Shown: in pieces, positions 8,689-17,833 of the stretch
Layout: the number at the start of each line of letters is the position of its first letter
Position numbering within the stretch: the stretch's first letter is position 1
From: Dehalobacterium formicoaceticum
GTDB lineage: Bacteria > Bacillota > Dehalobacteriia > Dehalobacteriales > Dehalobacteriaceae
Length of the DNA: 64,000 bases
Direction of reading: 5' to 3'
Assembly (NCBI RefSeq): GCF_002224645.1
Contig: NZ_CP022121.1
Span: 1,556,501-1,620,500 of the forward strand
Program-made: the position numbers and the translations under genes
Notes under the pieces: generated by a model
Databases searched by the model: none
Seen by the model: only the letters and a program-made list of their open reading frames with translations
Told to the model about the DNA's origin: nothing

Positions 8689-11415
8689 GTGGGTTCCTTG
8701 CGTGCATTAGACCAACAAAAACGAATTGCTTTGGCTAACTGTGGTCTTATTAACCCGGAGTCGCTGGAGGAGTATATTGCCTCTGAGGGATATTTTGCCT
8801 TGGGCAAGGTAATGGAATCCATGACCCCGGTGCAGGTGATTGAAGAAATCAAAAAATCCGGCCTGCGGGGTCGTGGGGGCGGCGGTTTTCCCACAGGGGT
8901 GAAGTGGGAATTGGCGCATAAATCTCCCGGCGAGATCAAGTACGTAATTTGTAATGCGGATGAAGGAGATCCCGGTGCCTTTATGGATCGAAGTATTCTG
9001 GAGGGTGATCCTCATAGTGTGATTGAAGGGATGGTGCTGGCCGGATATGCCATTGGGGCTCAAAAGGGCTATGTATATATTCGGGCAGAGTATCCTGTCG
9101 CTGTGGCAAGACTCAAAAAAGCCATTGAGCAAGCACAAGACAGGGGTCTTTTAGGAAAGAATATTTTCAACACCGGTTTTAATTTTGAACTGGAGATTCG
9201 ATTGGGAGCAGGAGCTTTCGTATGCGGCGAGGAGACGGCCCTTATTGCTTCGATTGAAGGGAAAAGAGGCGAACCTAATCCGAAACCGCCCTATCCGGCC
9301 CAGTCCGGTTTATGGGGTAAGCCCACCATTATCAATAATGTAGAGACCCTGGCCAACATCCCTGCGATCATCAGAAATGGCTGGTCATGGTTTCATAGCA
9401 TCGGTTCGGAGCATAGTGCCGGAACGAAGGTTTTTGCCCTGGCGGGGAAAATTGTCAATAATGGCTTGGTAGAAGTTCCCATGGGCACCAATTTAGGAGA
9501 TGTCATTTTTGACATCGGAGGAGGTGTGCCCGGGGGGAAAAAATTTAAAGCCGCGCAAACCGGCGGGCCTTCCGGGGGTTGTATTCCACCGGAGCATTTA
9601 AATGTACCCATAGATTATGAGTCTTTGTCAGCCTTAGGCACCATCATGGGCTCCGGCGGTTTGGTGATTATGGACGAAGACACCTGTATGGTGGACTTGG
9701 CCAAGTATTTCCTGGATTTCATCAAAGATGAATCCTGCGGAAAATGTACTGCTTGCCGGAGCGGCACCTTGCGCATGCTGGAGATCTTGGAGCGCATTAC
9801 CAGAGGGGAAGGCCGGGAAGGAGATATTGAATTATTAGAGGAATTGGGGCAAGGGATTAAGGATTCGGCTCTCTGCGGTTTGGGGCAAAGTGCCCCCAAT
9901 CCGGTGCTGAGCACCATCCGCTATTTCAGACATGAGTACGAGGAGCATATTAAGGAAAAATATTGCCGTGCCTCTGTTTGTGCTACCATGTTCCATTCTT
10001 CCTGCCATAACAGCTGCCCGGCGGGAATTGATATTCCCATTTATGTGGATTTAATCAGGCAAAAAAGGTATGTGGATGCTTATCGCTTCATCAAAAGAGA
10101 TAATCCCCTGCCCTTAATTTGCGGACGGGTTTGCAACCATCCCTGTGAGGGAAAATGCAATCGCTCAAAAATTGACGAAGCCATCTCCATCAGGGATTTG
10201 AAACGATTTGCTTCTGATTATGCCTTTGAATATGGGCCCTTGGAAGAATCCGTACCGGTAAGAAAGAAAAATATGAAGGTGGCCATTGTCGGTTCCGGAC
10301 CGGCCGGTCTTACCGCCGCTTATTATCTGGCCAAAAAAGGCTATTCCGTAACTGTTTTTGAGGAAAAAGGAATTTTAGGGGGCATGCTGGCCACGGTCAT
10401 TCCGGAATACCGGTTGCCGAAAGCAAAATTACAGGCAGAAATAGATACCATTAGAGCCTTGGGTGTGGAATTTAAAACCAATTGCGCCGTGGGCGTGGAC
10501 AAAGATGTCTCTTTGGAAGAATTAAAGGAGCAGGGCTATCAAGCCATTTTCATCGCGGTGGGAGCTCATTTGGAATTAAAATTAAATCAACCTGGAGAAG
10601 ATTTAGAGGGTGTGATTTCCGGTATTACCTTCCTGCAAAATGTCAATTTAGGCCCTGTACCGGACCTGACGGGGAAAAAGGTGACGGTGATCGGCGGGGG
10701 CAATGTGGCCATTGATACCGCTCGCTGCGCCCTAAGGCTGGGTGCCAGGGAAGTTCACATTGTCTATCGCCGCAAAAAAGAAGATATGCCGGCTTTGGTG
10801 GAAGAAGTCCGTGAAGCAGAGGTAGAGGGCGTTCAGATTCACACCATGATGAATTCCACCGAAATACTGGGACAAAACGGCAAGGTTAAGGCTTTGTTAG
10901 GGATCAAAATGCGAGGCGGTAACTTTGACTTAAGCGGCCGGAGAAGATCGGAACCTATTCCGGGCAGTGACTTTTGTATCCCGACGGATATTGTAATCAT
11001 TGCTGTGGGCCAGACTCTAAAACGAGACTTTCTCCTTGGTACCGGTGTCGATATCCTGGAACCGGGAATCATCGGTGTGGCTCCCAAAACTTATTTAACC
11101 TCTGTGGAGGGCATCTTTGCCGCCGGGGACTGTATTACCGGCCCCAGCACCGTGGTGGAGGCCGTGAAAGGGGGCAAGAAAGCGGCGGCTAATATTGACC
11201 GCTATTTGGGTGATGACGGCAACATCATTCCCAATATCCCGTTTGAAAGAAAACTTTCCGGCGAAATTATGGAAAGAGAGCAGCCCCGGGTTCACATGCA
11301 CAGTTTGCCTTTGGAGCAACGTTTTATTGGTTTTGATGAAGTGGAGCTGGGCTTTTCGGAAGAAGAAGCAGTGCGGGAAGCTAGCCGTTGTCTGAGATGC
11401 GATGTAAAAAAATAG
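8689..11415 (+). CDS. hydB: NuoF/HydB-like NADH:FMN subunit fused to GltD/NfnB-like flavoprotein
   Basis: About 908 residues. The N-terminal half is NuoF-like: [13 protein letters not shown] binds FMN/NADH, an SLBB region follows, and [13 protein letters not shown] ligates a [4Fe-4S] cluster. From about residue 425 it continues into a GltD/NfnB-like module: cysteine pattern [12 protein letters not shown] and [16 protein letters not shown] motif [19 protein letters not shown](P) motif [15 protein letters not shown], and a terminal CLRCD. Usual HydB proteins end instead in a 2[4Fe-4S] ferredoxin domain. GTG 8689 fits GGAGGG at 7-base spacing better than GTG 8683. A role in coupling NAD(H), NADP(H) and ferredoxin to H2 is inference from the domains. 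Confidence 0.92.
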   Translation: MGSLRALDQQKRIALANCGLINPESLEEYIASEGYFALGKVMESMTPVQVIEEIKKSGLRGRGGGGFPTGVKWELAHKSPGEIKYVICNADEGDPGAFMDRSILEGDPHSVIEGMVLAGYAIGAQKGYVYIRAEYPVAVARLKKAIEQAQDRGLLGKNIFNTGFNFELEIRLGAGAFVCGEETALIASIEGKRGEPNPKPPYPAQSGLWGKPTIINNVETLANIPAIIRNGWSWFHSIGSEHSAGTKVFALAGKIVNNGLVEVPMGTNLGDVIFDIGGGVPGGKKFKAAQTGGPSGGCIPPEHLNVPIDYESLSALGTIMGSGGLVIMDEDTCMVDLAKYFLDFIKDESCGKCTACRSGTLRMLEILERITRGEGREGDIELLEELGQGIKDSALCGLGQSAPNPVLSTIRYFRHEYEEHIKEKYCRASVCATMFHSSCHNSCPAGIDIPIYVDLIRQKRYVDAYRFIKRDNPLPLICGRVCNHPCEGKCNRSKIDEAISIRDLKRFASDYAFEYGPLEESVPVRKKNMKVAIVGSGPAGLTAAYYLAKKGYSVTVFEEKGILGGMLATVIPEYRLPKAKLQAEIDTIRALGVEFKTNCAVGVDKDVSLEELKEQGYQAIFIAVGAHLELKLNQPGEDLEGVISGITFLQNVNLGPVPDLTGKKVTVIGGGNVAIDTARCALRLGAREVHIVYRRKKEDMPALVEEVREAEVEGVQIHTMMNSTEILGQNGKVKALLGIKMRGGNFDLSGRRRSEPIPGSDFCIPTDIVIIAVGQTLKRDFLLGTGVDILEPGIIGVAPKTYLTSVEGIFAAGDCITGPSTVVEAVKGGKKAAANIDRYLGDDGNIIPNIPFERKLSGEIMEREQPRVHMHSLPLEQRFIGFDEVELGFSEEEAVREASRCLRCDVKK

Positions 11416-11446
11416 CACGGAGTGAGTACATCGAGGAGGGGATCAA

Positions 11447-13171
11447 ATGGAACTGGTTACACTGAAGATAGATAACCAGGAGGTGCAAATTGAAAAAGGT
11501 AAAACAATTTTGGATGCAGCCAACCAAATCGGCATAAAAATTCCTACCCTTTGTTATTTAAAAGATCTCAATGCAATCGGCGCCTGCCGAGTTTGCTTGG
11601 TGGAAGTGGAGGGAGCCCGTACCTTGAATGCCTCTTGTGTCACTCCGGCATCAGAAGGGATGGTCGTCCACACCAATACACCCCGGGTGCAGCGAGCACG
11701 CAGGTTAAATCTGGAGCTCCTTTTAGGGGATCACAATTATAATTGTCCGGCCTGTGTGCGCAATCTGAATTGTGAACTTCAGGATGCCGCCCAGAGTTTA
11801 GGCATTCGGGAAATACGTTTTGAACGGCATCCGAGTAAACACGGTCAGGATACCTCCACGCCTGCCTTGGTGCGTGATCCGGAGAAATGTATCCTGTGCC
11901 GCCGTTGTGTCAGTGTCTGTGACAAGATTCAAACGGTAGAGGCGATCGTTCCTTTGGAAAGGGGTATGAAAACAGTGATTGGCCCGGCTTTTCATGACTC
12001 CATGGCTGATTCTGTCTGTATCCAATGCGGACAATGTGTCTTAGTCTGTCCTACCGGTGCTCTGCATGAAAAAGAGAATATTGACGAGGTCTGGGAAGCC
12101 CTAGGTGACCCTGATAAGCATGTCATTGTGCAAACCGCCCCTGCGATTCGCGTGGCGATCAGTGAGGAATTCGGCAGTGAACCCGGCAAGGTCAGTACCG
12201 GTAAGCTGGTGGCAGCTTTAAAACGCCTAGGGTTCGATAAGGTTTTTGATACGGATTTTACCGCGGATCTGACAATCATGGAAGAGGGTACGGAGTTTTT
12301 GACCCGATTAAAAGAAGGGGGAACATTGCCCCTGTTAACATCCTGCAGCCCGGGCTGGATCAATTTTATCGAAACCTTCTACCCGGAGCTTTTGGATAAC
12401 CTTTCCACCTGCAAATCACCCCAGCAGATGTTTGGAGCTTTGGCCAAAACTTATTACGCTGAAAAAGCGGGGATCGATCCGGCAGATATTGTCAGTGTCT
12501 CCATTATGCCTTGTGTTGCCAAGAAATTTGAAGCTCAAAGACCGGAGATGCGGGACAGCGGATACCAAGATGTGGACTATGTTCTGACCACCAGGGAATT
12601 AGCCCGCTTGATTAAGAGGTCAGGTATTTCCTTTGATCAGCTGGCAGATGAAGAATATGACGATCCTTTAGGTATCTCCACCGGAGCCGGCTTAATCTTT
12701 GGTGCCTCAGGGGGGGTGATGGAAGCGGCCCTGCGTACTGTTTATGAAATTGTGACCGGAGAAACTCTGGAGAATATTGATTTTACGGCTGTGCGGGGGC
12801 TGATCGGTGTCAAGGAGGCCTCTGTTCCCGTAGGGGATCTTGAGGTAAAAATTGCCGTTGCCAACGGTCTCTCCAATGCCCGGTTTCTAATGGAAAAAAT
12901 CAAGAAGGGCGAAGCAGACTATCACTTTGTGGAAATCATGGGTTGCCCCGGTGGTTGTATTGGCGGCGGCGGGCAGCCTATTCCCACCACCATGGAGATC
13001 AGGGAAAAGAGAATTGCCGGAATCTATGAGGGAGACTCGGCCATGTCTATCAGGAAGTCCCACGAGAATCCTGCCGTCCAGACCTTGTACCAAGAATTTC
13101 TGGGGAAACCCTTAGGGGAAAAGTCTCATCACCTGCTGCATACCCATTACACGCCGCAGAATAAATTTTAA
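11447..13171 (+). CDS. hydA: [FeFe]-hydrogenase catalytic subunit
   Basis: A 574-residue cytoplasmic [FeFe]-hydrogenase that reversibly makes H2. Order: [2Fe-2S] domain (Cys36, 47, 50, 64); His-Cys3 [4Fe-4S] motif in DHNYNCPACVRNLNC; two [4Fe-4S] motifs, CILCRRCVSVC and CIQCGQCVLVCPTGAL; then the H-cluster domain with L1 TSCSPGWINF (near 298), L2 MPCVAKKFE (near 355) and L3 MGCPGGCIGGGGQP (near 500). GAGGAGGGGATCAAATG places the start. Last gene of the cluster, closed by a terminator. The layout is that of group A3 (NAD-linked, often bifurcating) enzymes. No maturation genes are in the window. Confidence 0.95.
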   Translation: MELVTLKIDNQEVQIEKGKTILDAANQIGIKIPTLCYLKDLNAIGACRVCLVEVEGARTLNASCVTPASEGMVVHTNTPRVQRARRLNLELLLGDHNYNCPACVRNLNCELQDAAQSLGIREIRFERHPSKHGQDTSTPALVRDPEKCILCRRCVSVCDKIQTVEAIVPLERGMKTVIGPAFHDSMADSVCIQCGQCVLVCPTGALHEKENIDEVWEALGDPDKHVIVQTAPAIRVAISEEFGSEPGKVSTGKLVAALKRLGFDKVFDTDFTADLTIMEEGTEFLTRLKEGGTLPLLTSCSPGWINFIETFYPELLDNLSTCKSPQQMFGALAKTYYAEKAGIDPADIVSVSIMPCVAKKFEAQRPEMRDSGYQDVDYVLTTRELARLIKRSGISFDQLADEEYDDPLGISTGAGLIFGASGGVMEAALRTVYEIVTGETLENIDFTAVRGLIGVKEASVPVGDLEVKIAVANGLSNARFLMEKIKKGEADYHFVEIMGCPGGCIGGGGQPIPTTMEIREKRIAGIYEGDSAMSIRKSHENPAVQTLYQEFLGKPLGEKSHHLLHTHYTPQNKF

Positions 13172-13270
13172 CTTGATCGCCTTGGCATGAGTAAATTTGC
13201 AGTTCAAATAAAGTTTAAAATTTAGAAATTGCTTCAGGTTCGATTAAAGGTCAAGTAAAAATCTCAAATC

Positions 13271-13301
13271 AAAGGACGGTGCTATCTTAGCACCGTCCTT
13301 T
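13271..13301 (+). terminator. Terminator of the hydrogenase cluster
   Basis: AAAGGACGGTGCTA and TAGCACCGTCCTTT form a 14-bp perfect stem with a 3-base loop, about 100 bases after the hydA stop. Confidence 0.85.
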
Positions 13302-13406
13302 GTCTGTCCTATAATATTTTAGTGAAAGATTTCTATTCTACTTGTTTAATAGAAACCTTTTTCGGTATAATGTCAAGGAGATTAATTGTTAAGAGTAGGT
13401 GACAAA

Positions 13407-14573
13407 ATGGATAAGATTGAGATCATCGCCACAGCAACCTTTGGATTGGAAGCTGTGGTGGCAGATGAATTAAAAAACCTAGGCTATGAAAATTTAAAAG
13501 TGGAGAATGGCAGGGTCAGCTTTGCCGCAGGTATGGAAGCTCTTTGCCGCTGTAACCTGTGGCTGCGCACGGCTGATCGGGTGCGGGTGAAAATCGGAGA
13601 ATTTAAAGCGGAAACCTTCGATGAGTTATTTGAACAAACTAAGGCTCTGCCCTGGCATGATTGGTTGCCTGCCGATGCCGAATTTCCTGTCACAGGAAAG
13701 TCCGTTAAATCTAAGCTATTTAGTGTTTCCGACTGCCAGGCGATTGTGAAAAAAGCTGTGGTGGAAAAAATGAAACAAAAATATCAGGTGAGCTGGTTTG
13801 AAGAAAACGGCCCTCTGTATCCCATCGAAGTAGCCCTCTTAAACGATACCGCGACACTTACCATTGATACCAGCGGCTCCGGGCTGCACAAACGGGGCTA
13901 TCGTGTCACGGGCAGCTATGCGCCTTTAAAAGAAACCCTGGCTGCCGCCCTGGTTTTATTGTCCCGTTGGCGGCCGGATACGGAACTGATTGATCCTCTT
14001 TGCGGCTCCGGCACGATTCCCATTGAGGCCGCGCTGATCGGACAAAACATTGCACCAGGTATGAATCGGGAATTTATCTCGGAGCACTGGCCGGTAATTA
14101 CCCGTAAGGATTGGAGAAACGCCCGGAAAGAGACCCATGATGCAGCTCATTTTGATCTGCCCCTGCATATCAGGGGGACAGATATTGATGAACATGTTTT
14201 GAAAATTGCCCGGGAGAATAGTACGGAGGCAGGCTTTGAAGATCAAATACATTTTCAAAGGATGCCTTTAGCTGAATTGAGTTCAGCAAAGAAATACGGT
14301 AAAATTATCTGTAACCCGCCTTATGGCGAACGGTTAGGCAGCATGGAGGAAATAACTGCCCTCTACCGGGAAATGGGACAGGTTTTTACGAAGCTGGATA
14401 CCTGGTCGTTTTATATTTTAACAGCTTATGAAGGCTTTGAAAAACTCTTCGGCAAAAAGGCAAGCAAAAAAAGAAAGCTCTATAATGGGGATATCAAGGT
14501 GGATTATTACCAGTATTTTGGACCAAGGCCGCCGCGCAAAAAGGAGGGCTTGCCGGCCGCAGGGGATCTGTAA
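13407..14573 (+). CDS. THUMP-domain 23S rRNA (guanine-N2) methyltransferase, RlmL/YpsC type
   Basis: A 388-residue SAM-dependent methyltransferase. The N-terminal ferredoxin-like/THUMP region (about residues 1-155) binds RNA. The C-terminal UPF0020 domain shows DPLCGSGTIPIEAALIG (SAM loop) and the catalytic ICNPPYGERLG motif. The basic tail (RPPRKKEG) fits RNA binding. ATG 13407 follows AGTAGGTG; the TTG at 13386 has no ribosome site. The gene is followed closely by trmB, making an RNA-modification pair. Confidence 0.88.
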   Translation: MDKIEIIATATFGLEAVVADELKNLGYENLKVENGRVSFAAGMEALCRCNLWLRTADRVRVKIGEFKAETFDELFEQTKALPWHDWLPADAEFPVTGKSVKSKLFSVSDCQAIVKKAVVEKMKQKYQVSWFEENGPLYPIEVALLNDTATLTIDTSGSGLHKRGYRVTGSYAPLKETLAAALVLLSRWRPDTELIDPLCGSGTIPIEAALIGQNIAPGMNREFISEHWPVITRKDWRNARKETHDAAHFDLPLHIRGTDIDEHVLKIARENSTEAGFEDQIHFQRMPLAELSSAKKYGKIICNPPYGERLGSMEEITALYREMGQVFTKLDTWSFYILTAYEGFEKLFGKKASKKRKLYNGDIKVDYYQYFGPRPPRKKEGLPAAGDL

Positions 14574-14606
14574 AGAACAGAAAAAATTAGTTGCAAGGGG
14601 GTATAT

Positions 14607-15254
14607 ATGCGTTTAAGGAGAATTCCCGGGACGAAAGAAGCCCTGACCCGGTACCCGGATCTGGTGGTCTTTGAGCCTGCCCGTTATTATGGCTGCTGGA
14701 AAACATATTTTGGTCAGGAGCATCCCATTTACCTGGAGCTGGGCATGGGGAAAGGGAAATTTATCAGCACCATGGCAGGGGAAAACCCTCAGATTAATTT
14801 TATCGGGATGGAATTTCGGGAAGAAATGGTCTATAAAGCCATCGGCAAGGCAGGAGAAAGCAGAAGCAATATGCGCTTTCTATGGGCCGAGGCAGATGAT
14901 GTGGAAGAATATTTTGCCCCGGGAGAAATCCAGCGGATCTATCTGAATTTTTCCGATCCCTGGCCCAAAAAACGACATGGAAAACGGCGCCTGACCCATC
15001 AAAAATTTTTAAAAAAATACAAGCATATTTTATCCCCCGGTGGAGAAATTCATTTTAAAACAGACAATCAAGAGCTTTTTGAGTTTTCTTTAAATGAATT
15101 CGCCGGGGAAGGGTTTTTCCTGAAAAATATAACCTTCGATCTTCACCGGAGCCAATATCCGGGCAATATTACCACCGAATACGAAGAAAGGTATCGTCAG
15201 GAAAGGCCCATTTACCGATGTGAGGCTGCATTAATAGATCATTCACAAATTTGA
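14607..15254 (+). CDS. trmB: tRNA (guanine-46-N7) methyltransferase TrmB
   Basis: A 215-residue enzyme methylating N7 of G46 in tRNA. Family motifs: LELGMGKGKFI (SAM-binding), IGMEFREEMVYKA, the signature NFSDPWPKKRHGKRRL, and FKTDNQELFEFS. Length is normal. AAGGGGG precedes ATG 14607. It lies 33 bases after the rRNA methyltransferase and 20 bases before thrC, and is probably cotranscribed with both. Confidence 0.95.
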   Translation: MRLRRIPGTKEALTRYPDLVVFEPARYYGCWKTYFGQEHPIYLELGMGKGKFISTMAGENPQINFIGMEFREEMVYKAIGKAGESRSNMRFLWAEADDVEEYFAPGEIQRIYLNFSDPWPKKRHGKRRLTHQKFLKKYKHILSPGGEIHFKTDNQELFEFSLNEFAGEGFFLKNITFDLHRSQYPGNITTEYEERYRQERPIYRCEAALIDHSQI

Positions 15255-15274
15255 ACGAAGGGAAAGAGTAGAAT

Positions 15275-16771
15275 ATGTATATCAGTTCACGAGGAAATTT
15301 TCATCCCGTTACAGCATCGGAAGCCATCTGTTTAGGGATGGCACCGGGAGGAGGATTATTTGTTCCCGAAAAGGTACCCGTGCTGAATGAAAAGACGATA
15401 TCTGATATGGCGGGGCAAAGATATGGGGAAATAGCGCAAACAATTTTAGAACTTTATTTGGATGACTTTTCAGGTGAAGAAATTAAAGAAATCGTTGCCC
15501 AGTCATATAACCAGGAGAACTTTGATCATCCGGATATTGCCCCGGTGGTAAAATTAGATCAGCATACCTTTATTTTGGAGCTTTGGCATGGGCCTACGGC
15601 TGCCTTCAAGGATATGGCCTTGCAAATTATGCCTCGCTTGTTGGTAAAATCCGTCCAGAAAAGAGGCTCCGCCCAAGAGGTAATTATTCCTGTGGCCACA
15701 TCCGGTGATACCGGTAAAGCTGCTTTAGAGGGATTTAAGAATGTCCCCGGGGTAAAAATCATCGTTTTCTATCCCCACGGCGGGGTGAGCAGGGTTCAAG
15801 AGTTGCAAATGACAACTGCCGAGGGTGATAATGTAGCGGTGGTGGCGGTGAAGGGCAATTTTGATGATTGCCAAACAGCGGTGAAAAAACTGTTTACGGA
15901 TCCGGAGTTTAACTCCTTGTTTGCTGCCCATCAGATGACATTTTCTTCAGCCAATTCTATTAACTGGGGTCGCCTCTTGCCCCAAATCATCTATTATTTT
16001 TGGAGCTATAGCCAATTATTGCATCGGGGAGAAATATCTCAGGGAGAAAAAATCAATGTGGTGGTGCCCACAGGAAATTTCGGCAATATTTTAGCTTGCT
16101 ATTATGCCTTTTTAATGGGTCTTCCTGTGGACAAACTGATCTGCGCCTCCAATGAAAACAAGGTTTTGACCGATGTGATTGAGACGGGAACATACAACCG
16201 GCAGAGGACATTTTATAAAACCATCAGCCCCTCCATGGATATTTTAATCTCCAGTAACTTCGAACGCTTTTTATTCGAAATCACAGGTCATGATGAAGAT
16301 AAAATTTCTCTTTGGTATCAGCAATTGCAGGATCAAGGTGCCTTTCAAGTGGAGGATATTTACCGGGCAAAATGGCAGGAGTTCCTTCTGGGCGGTTTTG
16401 CGACGGATGAGGAAACAAAACGGGAGATTAAAACCACATTTACCGCATCAGGATATGTCCTGGATACCCATACGGGGGCAGGAGTGGCGGTTTATCGGGA
16501 CTATGTTGAGAAAAGCGGGGATCGCAGGAAAACAATTATTGATGCCACCGCCAATCCCTATAAATTTAACCGGGCTGTTCTTGAAGCCATTAGCGGGCAG
16601 GATTTATCCGGTCAGAAGGATGAATTTGCAATTTTAGAGGAGCTCCACCAGGTCACCAAGATGCCCATCCACTCAGCCCTAAAGGATTTGGACCAAAGGC
16701 CGGTTCGGCATCAAAGAGTGATTGAGAAGGATCAACTGGGGACAGCGGTAAGAGATATTTTGGGGATATAG
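15275..16771 (+). CDS. thrC: Threonine synthase
   Basis: A 498-residue PLP enzyme converting O-phosphohomoserine to threonine. The N-terminus MYISSRGNFHPVTASEAI... matches the longer thrC class. The PLP lysine lies in HGPTAAFKDMALQ near residue 112, and the phosphate-binding loop is VATSGDTGKAAL; NSINWGRLLPQI and VVVPTGNFGNILA are also typical. No other threonine genes are nearby. An inverted repeat after the stop (16788-16844) probably ends the transcript. Confidence 0.94.
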   Translation: MYISSRGNFHPVTASEAICLGMAPGGGLFVPEKVPVLNEKTISDMAGQRYGEIAQTILELYLDDFSGEEIKEIVAQSYNQENFDHPDIAPVVKLDQHTFILELWHGPTAAFKDMALQIMPRLLVKSVQKRGSAQEVIIPVATSGDTGKAALEGFKNVPGVKIIVFYPHGGVSRVQELQMTTAEGDNVAVVAVKGNFDDCQTAVKKLFTDPEFNSLFAAHQMTFSSANSINWGRLLPQIIYYFWSYSQLLHRGEISQGEKINVVVPTGNFGNILACYYAFLMGLPVDKLICASNENKVLTDVIETGTYNRQRTFYKTISPSMDILISSNFERFLFEITGHDEDKISLWYQQLQDQGAFQVEDIYRAKWQEFLLGGFATDEETKREIKTTFTASGYVLDTHTGAGVAVYRDYVEKSGDRRKTIIDATANPYKFNRAVLEAISGQDLSGQKDEFAILEELHQVTKMPIHSALKDLDQRPVRHQRVIEKDQLGTAVRDILGI

Positions 16772-16787
16772 GCTAGGAAGGAATTCG

Positions 16788-16844
16788 CATTTTGAGCCGG
16801 TTGGAAAAGTCTGAAGCAAAGATTTTTTCTAACGGCTCAAAATG
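16788..16844 (+). terminator. Long hairpin after thrC
   Basis: CATTTTGAGCCG (16788-16799) is perfectly complemented by CGGCTCAAAATG (16833-16844). The 33-base loop contains GATTTTTTCT, and ATTTTC follows the hairpin. The layout suits a terminator for the thrC transcript. Confidence 0.55.
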
Positions 16845-16853
16845 ATTTTCTCA

Positions 16854-16882
16854 GAATAAAAAAACAGCCCGAAGGCTGTTTT
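16854..16882 (-). terminator. Terminator of the zinc-ribbon gene
   Basis: On the minus strand, AACAGCC-TTCG-GGCTGTT is followed by a T-run, a textbook intrinsic terminator with a stable UUCG tetraloop. It lies about 32 bases after the stop of the minus-strand gene. Confidence 0.88.
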
Positions 16883-16913
16883 GCTTTGCACAATATGTAC
16901 AAATCAGGATATT

Positions 16914-17216
16914 TTAATAACTATATTCTCTTTGTTTCTGGTAACAATCTCGGCAGTATACCGGTCGATCATTATTGGGCTTGAAAGGAACCTGGGTTTC
17001 TACGCCGCATTCTGCACACGTAACAGTGAACATTTCTCTTTCACCCGTATTTCTTCCACCGCCATTGCGTTGGCGTTTACGAGCGGAACGACATTCGGGG
17101 CATCTGGCCGGATCGTTTTGGAAACCTTTTTCTGCATAGAATTCTTGTTCGGAAGCTGAGAATGTGAATTCAGCTCCACAGTCTTTGCAAGTGAGAGTTT
17201 TGTCTTCAAAAGACAT
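16914..17216 (-). CDS. Zinc-ribbon protein (CxxC-rich), 100 aa
   Basis: A 100-residue soluble protein with two zinc-ribbon halves: LTCKDCGAEFTFSASEQEFY...CPECRSARK and VTCAECGVETQVPF...YCRDCYQKQ. Eight cysteines form four CxxC pairs, enough for two zinc sites. Small proteins of this kind are widespread in Firmicutes with unproven roles; nucleic-acid or ribosome contact is a guess. AAGGAGGAATGTT places the start. It has its own promoter (17330-17358) and terminator, and is divergent from the cold-shock gene. Confidence 0.8.
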   Translation of the reverse strand: MSFEDKTLTCKDCGAEFTFSASEQEFYAEKGFQNDPARCPECRSARKRQRNGGGRNTGEREMFTVTCAECGVETQVPFKPNNDRPVYCRDCYQKQREYSY

Positions 17217-17329
17217 TTAACATTCCTCCTTCTTTGGGGTAGGTTTTCCTATGTTACTTTACGGGGTGATTTCTAATCCAAAGAAGGAATTGGGAAACGA
17301 CCTGGTAATAGCAAACATTAGGTAAGTTC

Positions 17330-17358
17330 ATTATACATAGTGATGCCCGAAAAAGCAA
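17330..17358 (-). promoter_or_regulatory. Promoter of the zinc-ribbon gene
   Basis: Reading the minus strand: TTGCTT, 17 bases, TATAAT. It lies about 114 bases upstream of the start codon, giving a leader of roughly 105 bases. Confidence 0.7.
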
Positions 17359-17439
17359 TCATTATTCGAGTAATTCTGTAAAAGATTGAAATAAATATGT
17401 GGATTTGAGGATTGGGACGGCAGATATTTTTTTAACCGA

Positions 17440-17468
17440 TTGAAAATTATTTTTATCCGTGTTATACT
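17440..17468 (+). promoter_or_regulatory. Promoter of the cold-shock gene
   Basis: TTGAAA, 17 bases, TATACT. The leader of about 40 bases contains the tandem repeat TAAGCTTAG and the ribosome site AGGAGGT. Confidence 0.8.
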
Positions 17469-17513
17469 AAATAAGCTTAGTAAGCTTAGTAATAATTTTT
17501 TAGGAGGTACCCC

Positions 17514-17711
17514 ATGATAGGCAAAGTAAAATGGTTCAACGCAGAAAAAGGATTTGGTTTTATTGAAAGAGAAGGCGGCAGTGACGTTTTTGTTCATTTC
17601 TCTGCTATCCAAAGCGAAGGCTTCAAATCCTTGGATGAAGGGCAAAGTGTCGAATTTGAAATCGTTGAAGGACCCCGCGGCCCACAGGCTGCAAATGTAA
17701 TCAAATTATAA
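17514..17711 (+). CDS. Cold-shock protein, CspA family
   Basis: A 65-residue OB-fold RNA/DNA-binding protein. It carries RNP1 KGFGFIE and RNP2 VFVHFSA, with the start [16 protein letters not shown] typical of Csp proteins. Length is normal. It has its own promoter and terminator. It could be a constitutive RNA chaperone rather than a truly cold-induced one; the short leader lacks the long folded 5-prime region of E. coli cspA. Confidence 0.95.
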   Translation: MIGKVKWFNAEKGFGFIEREGGSDVFVHFSAIQSEGFKSLDEGQSVEFEIVEGPRGPQAANVIKL

Positions 17712-17770
17712 TTGAACAAAAGCAACAGCTTATAATAGATGAGTTTTGTTTAGTTTAATGGTTTGATGGC

Positions 17771-17808
17771 AAAGCCCCGGTGAAAACCGGGGCTTCTGTT
17801 ATTTTTGG
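17771..17808 (+). terminator. Terminator after the cold-shock gene
   Basis: AAGCCCCGGT-GAAA-ACCGGGGCTT followed by CTGTTATTTTT. A GC-rich 10-bp stem closed by a GNRA tetraloop. Confidence 0.88.
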
Positions 17809-17833
17809 GCGGATACAAGGGGAGGTGTTGGTT

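Noticed and set aside
17331-17645. A 104-codon minus-strand frame over the cold-shock gene
   Set aside because: Antisense to the conserved cold-shock motifs, and it crosses both promoters of the divergent pair.
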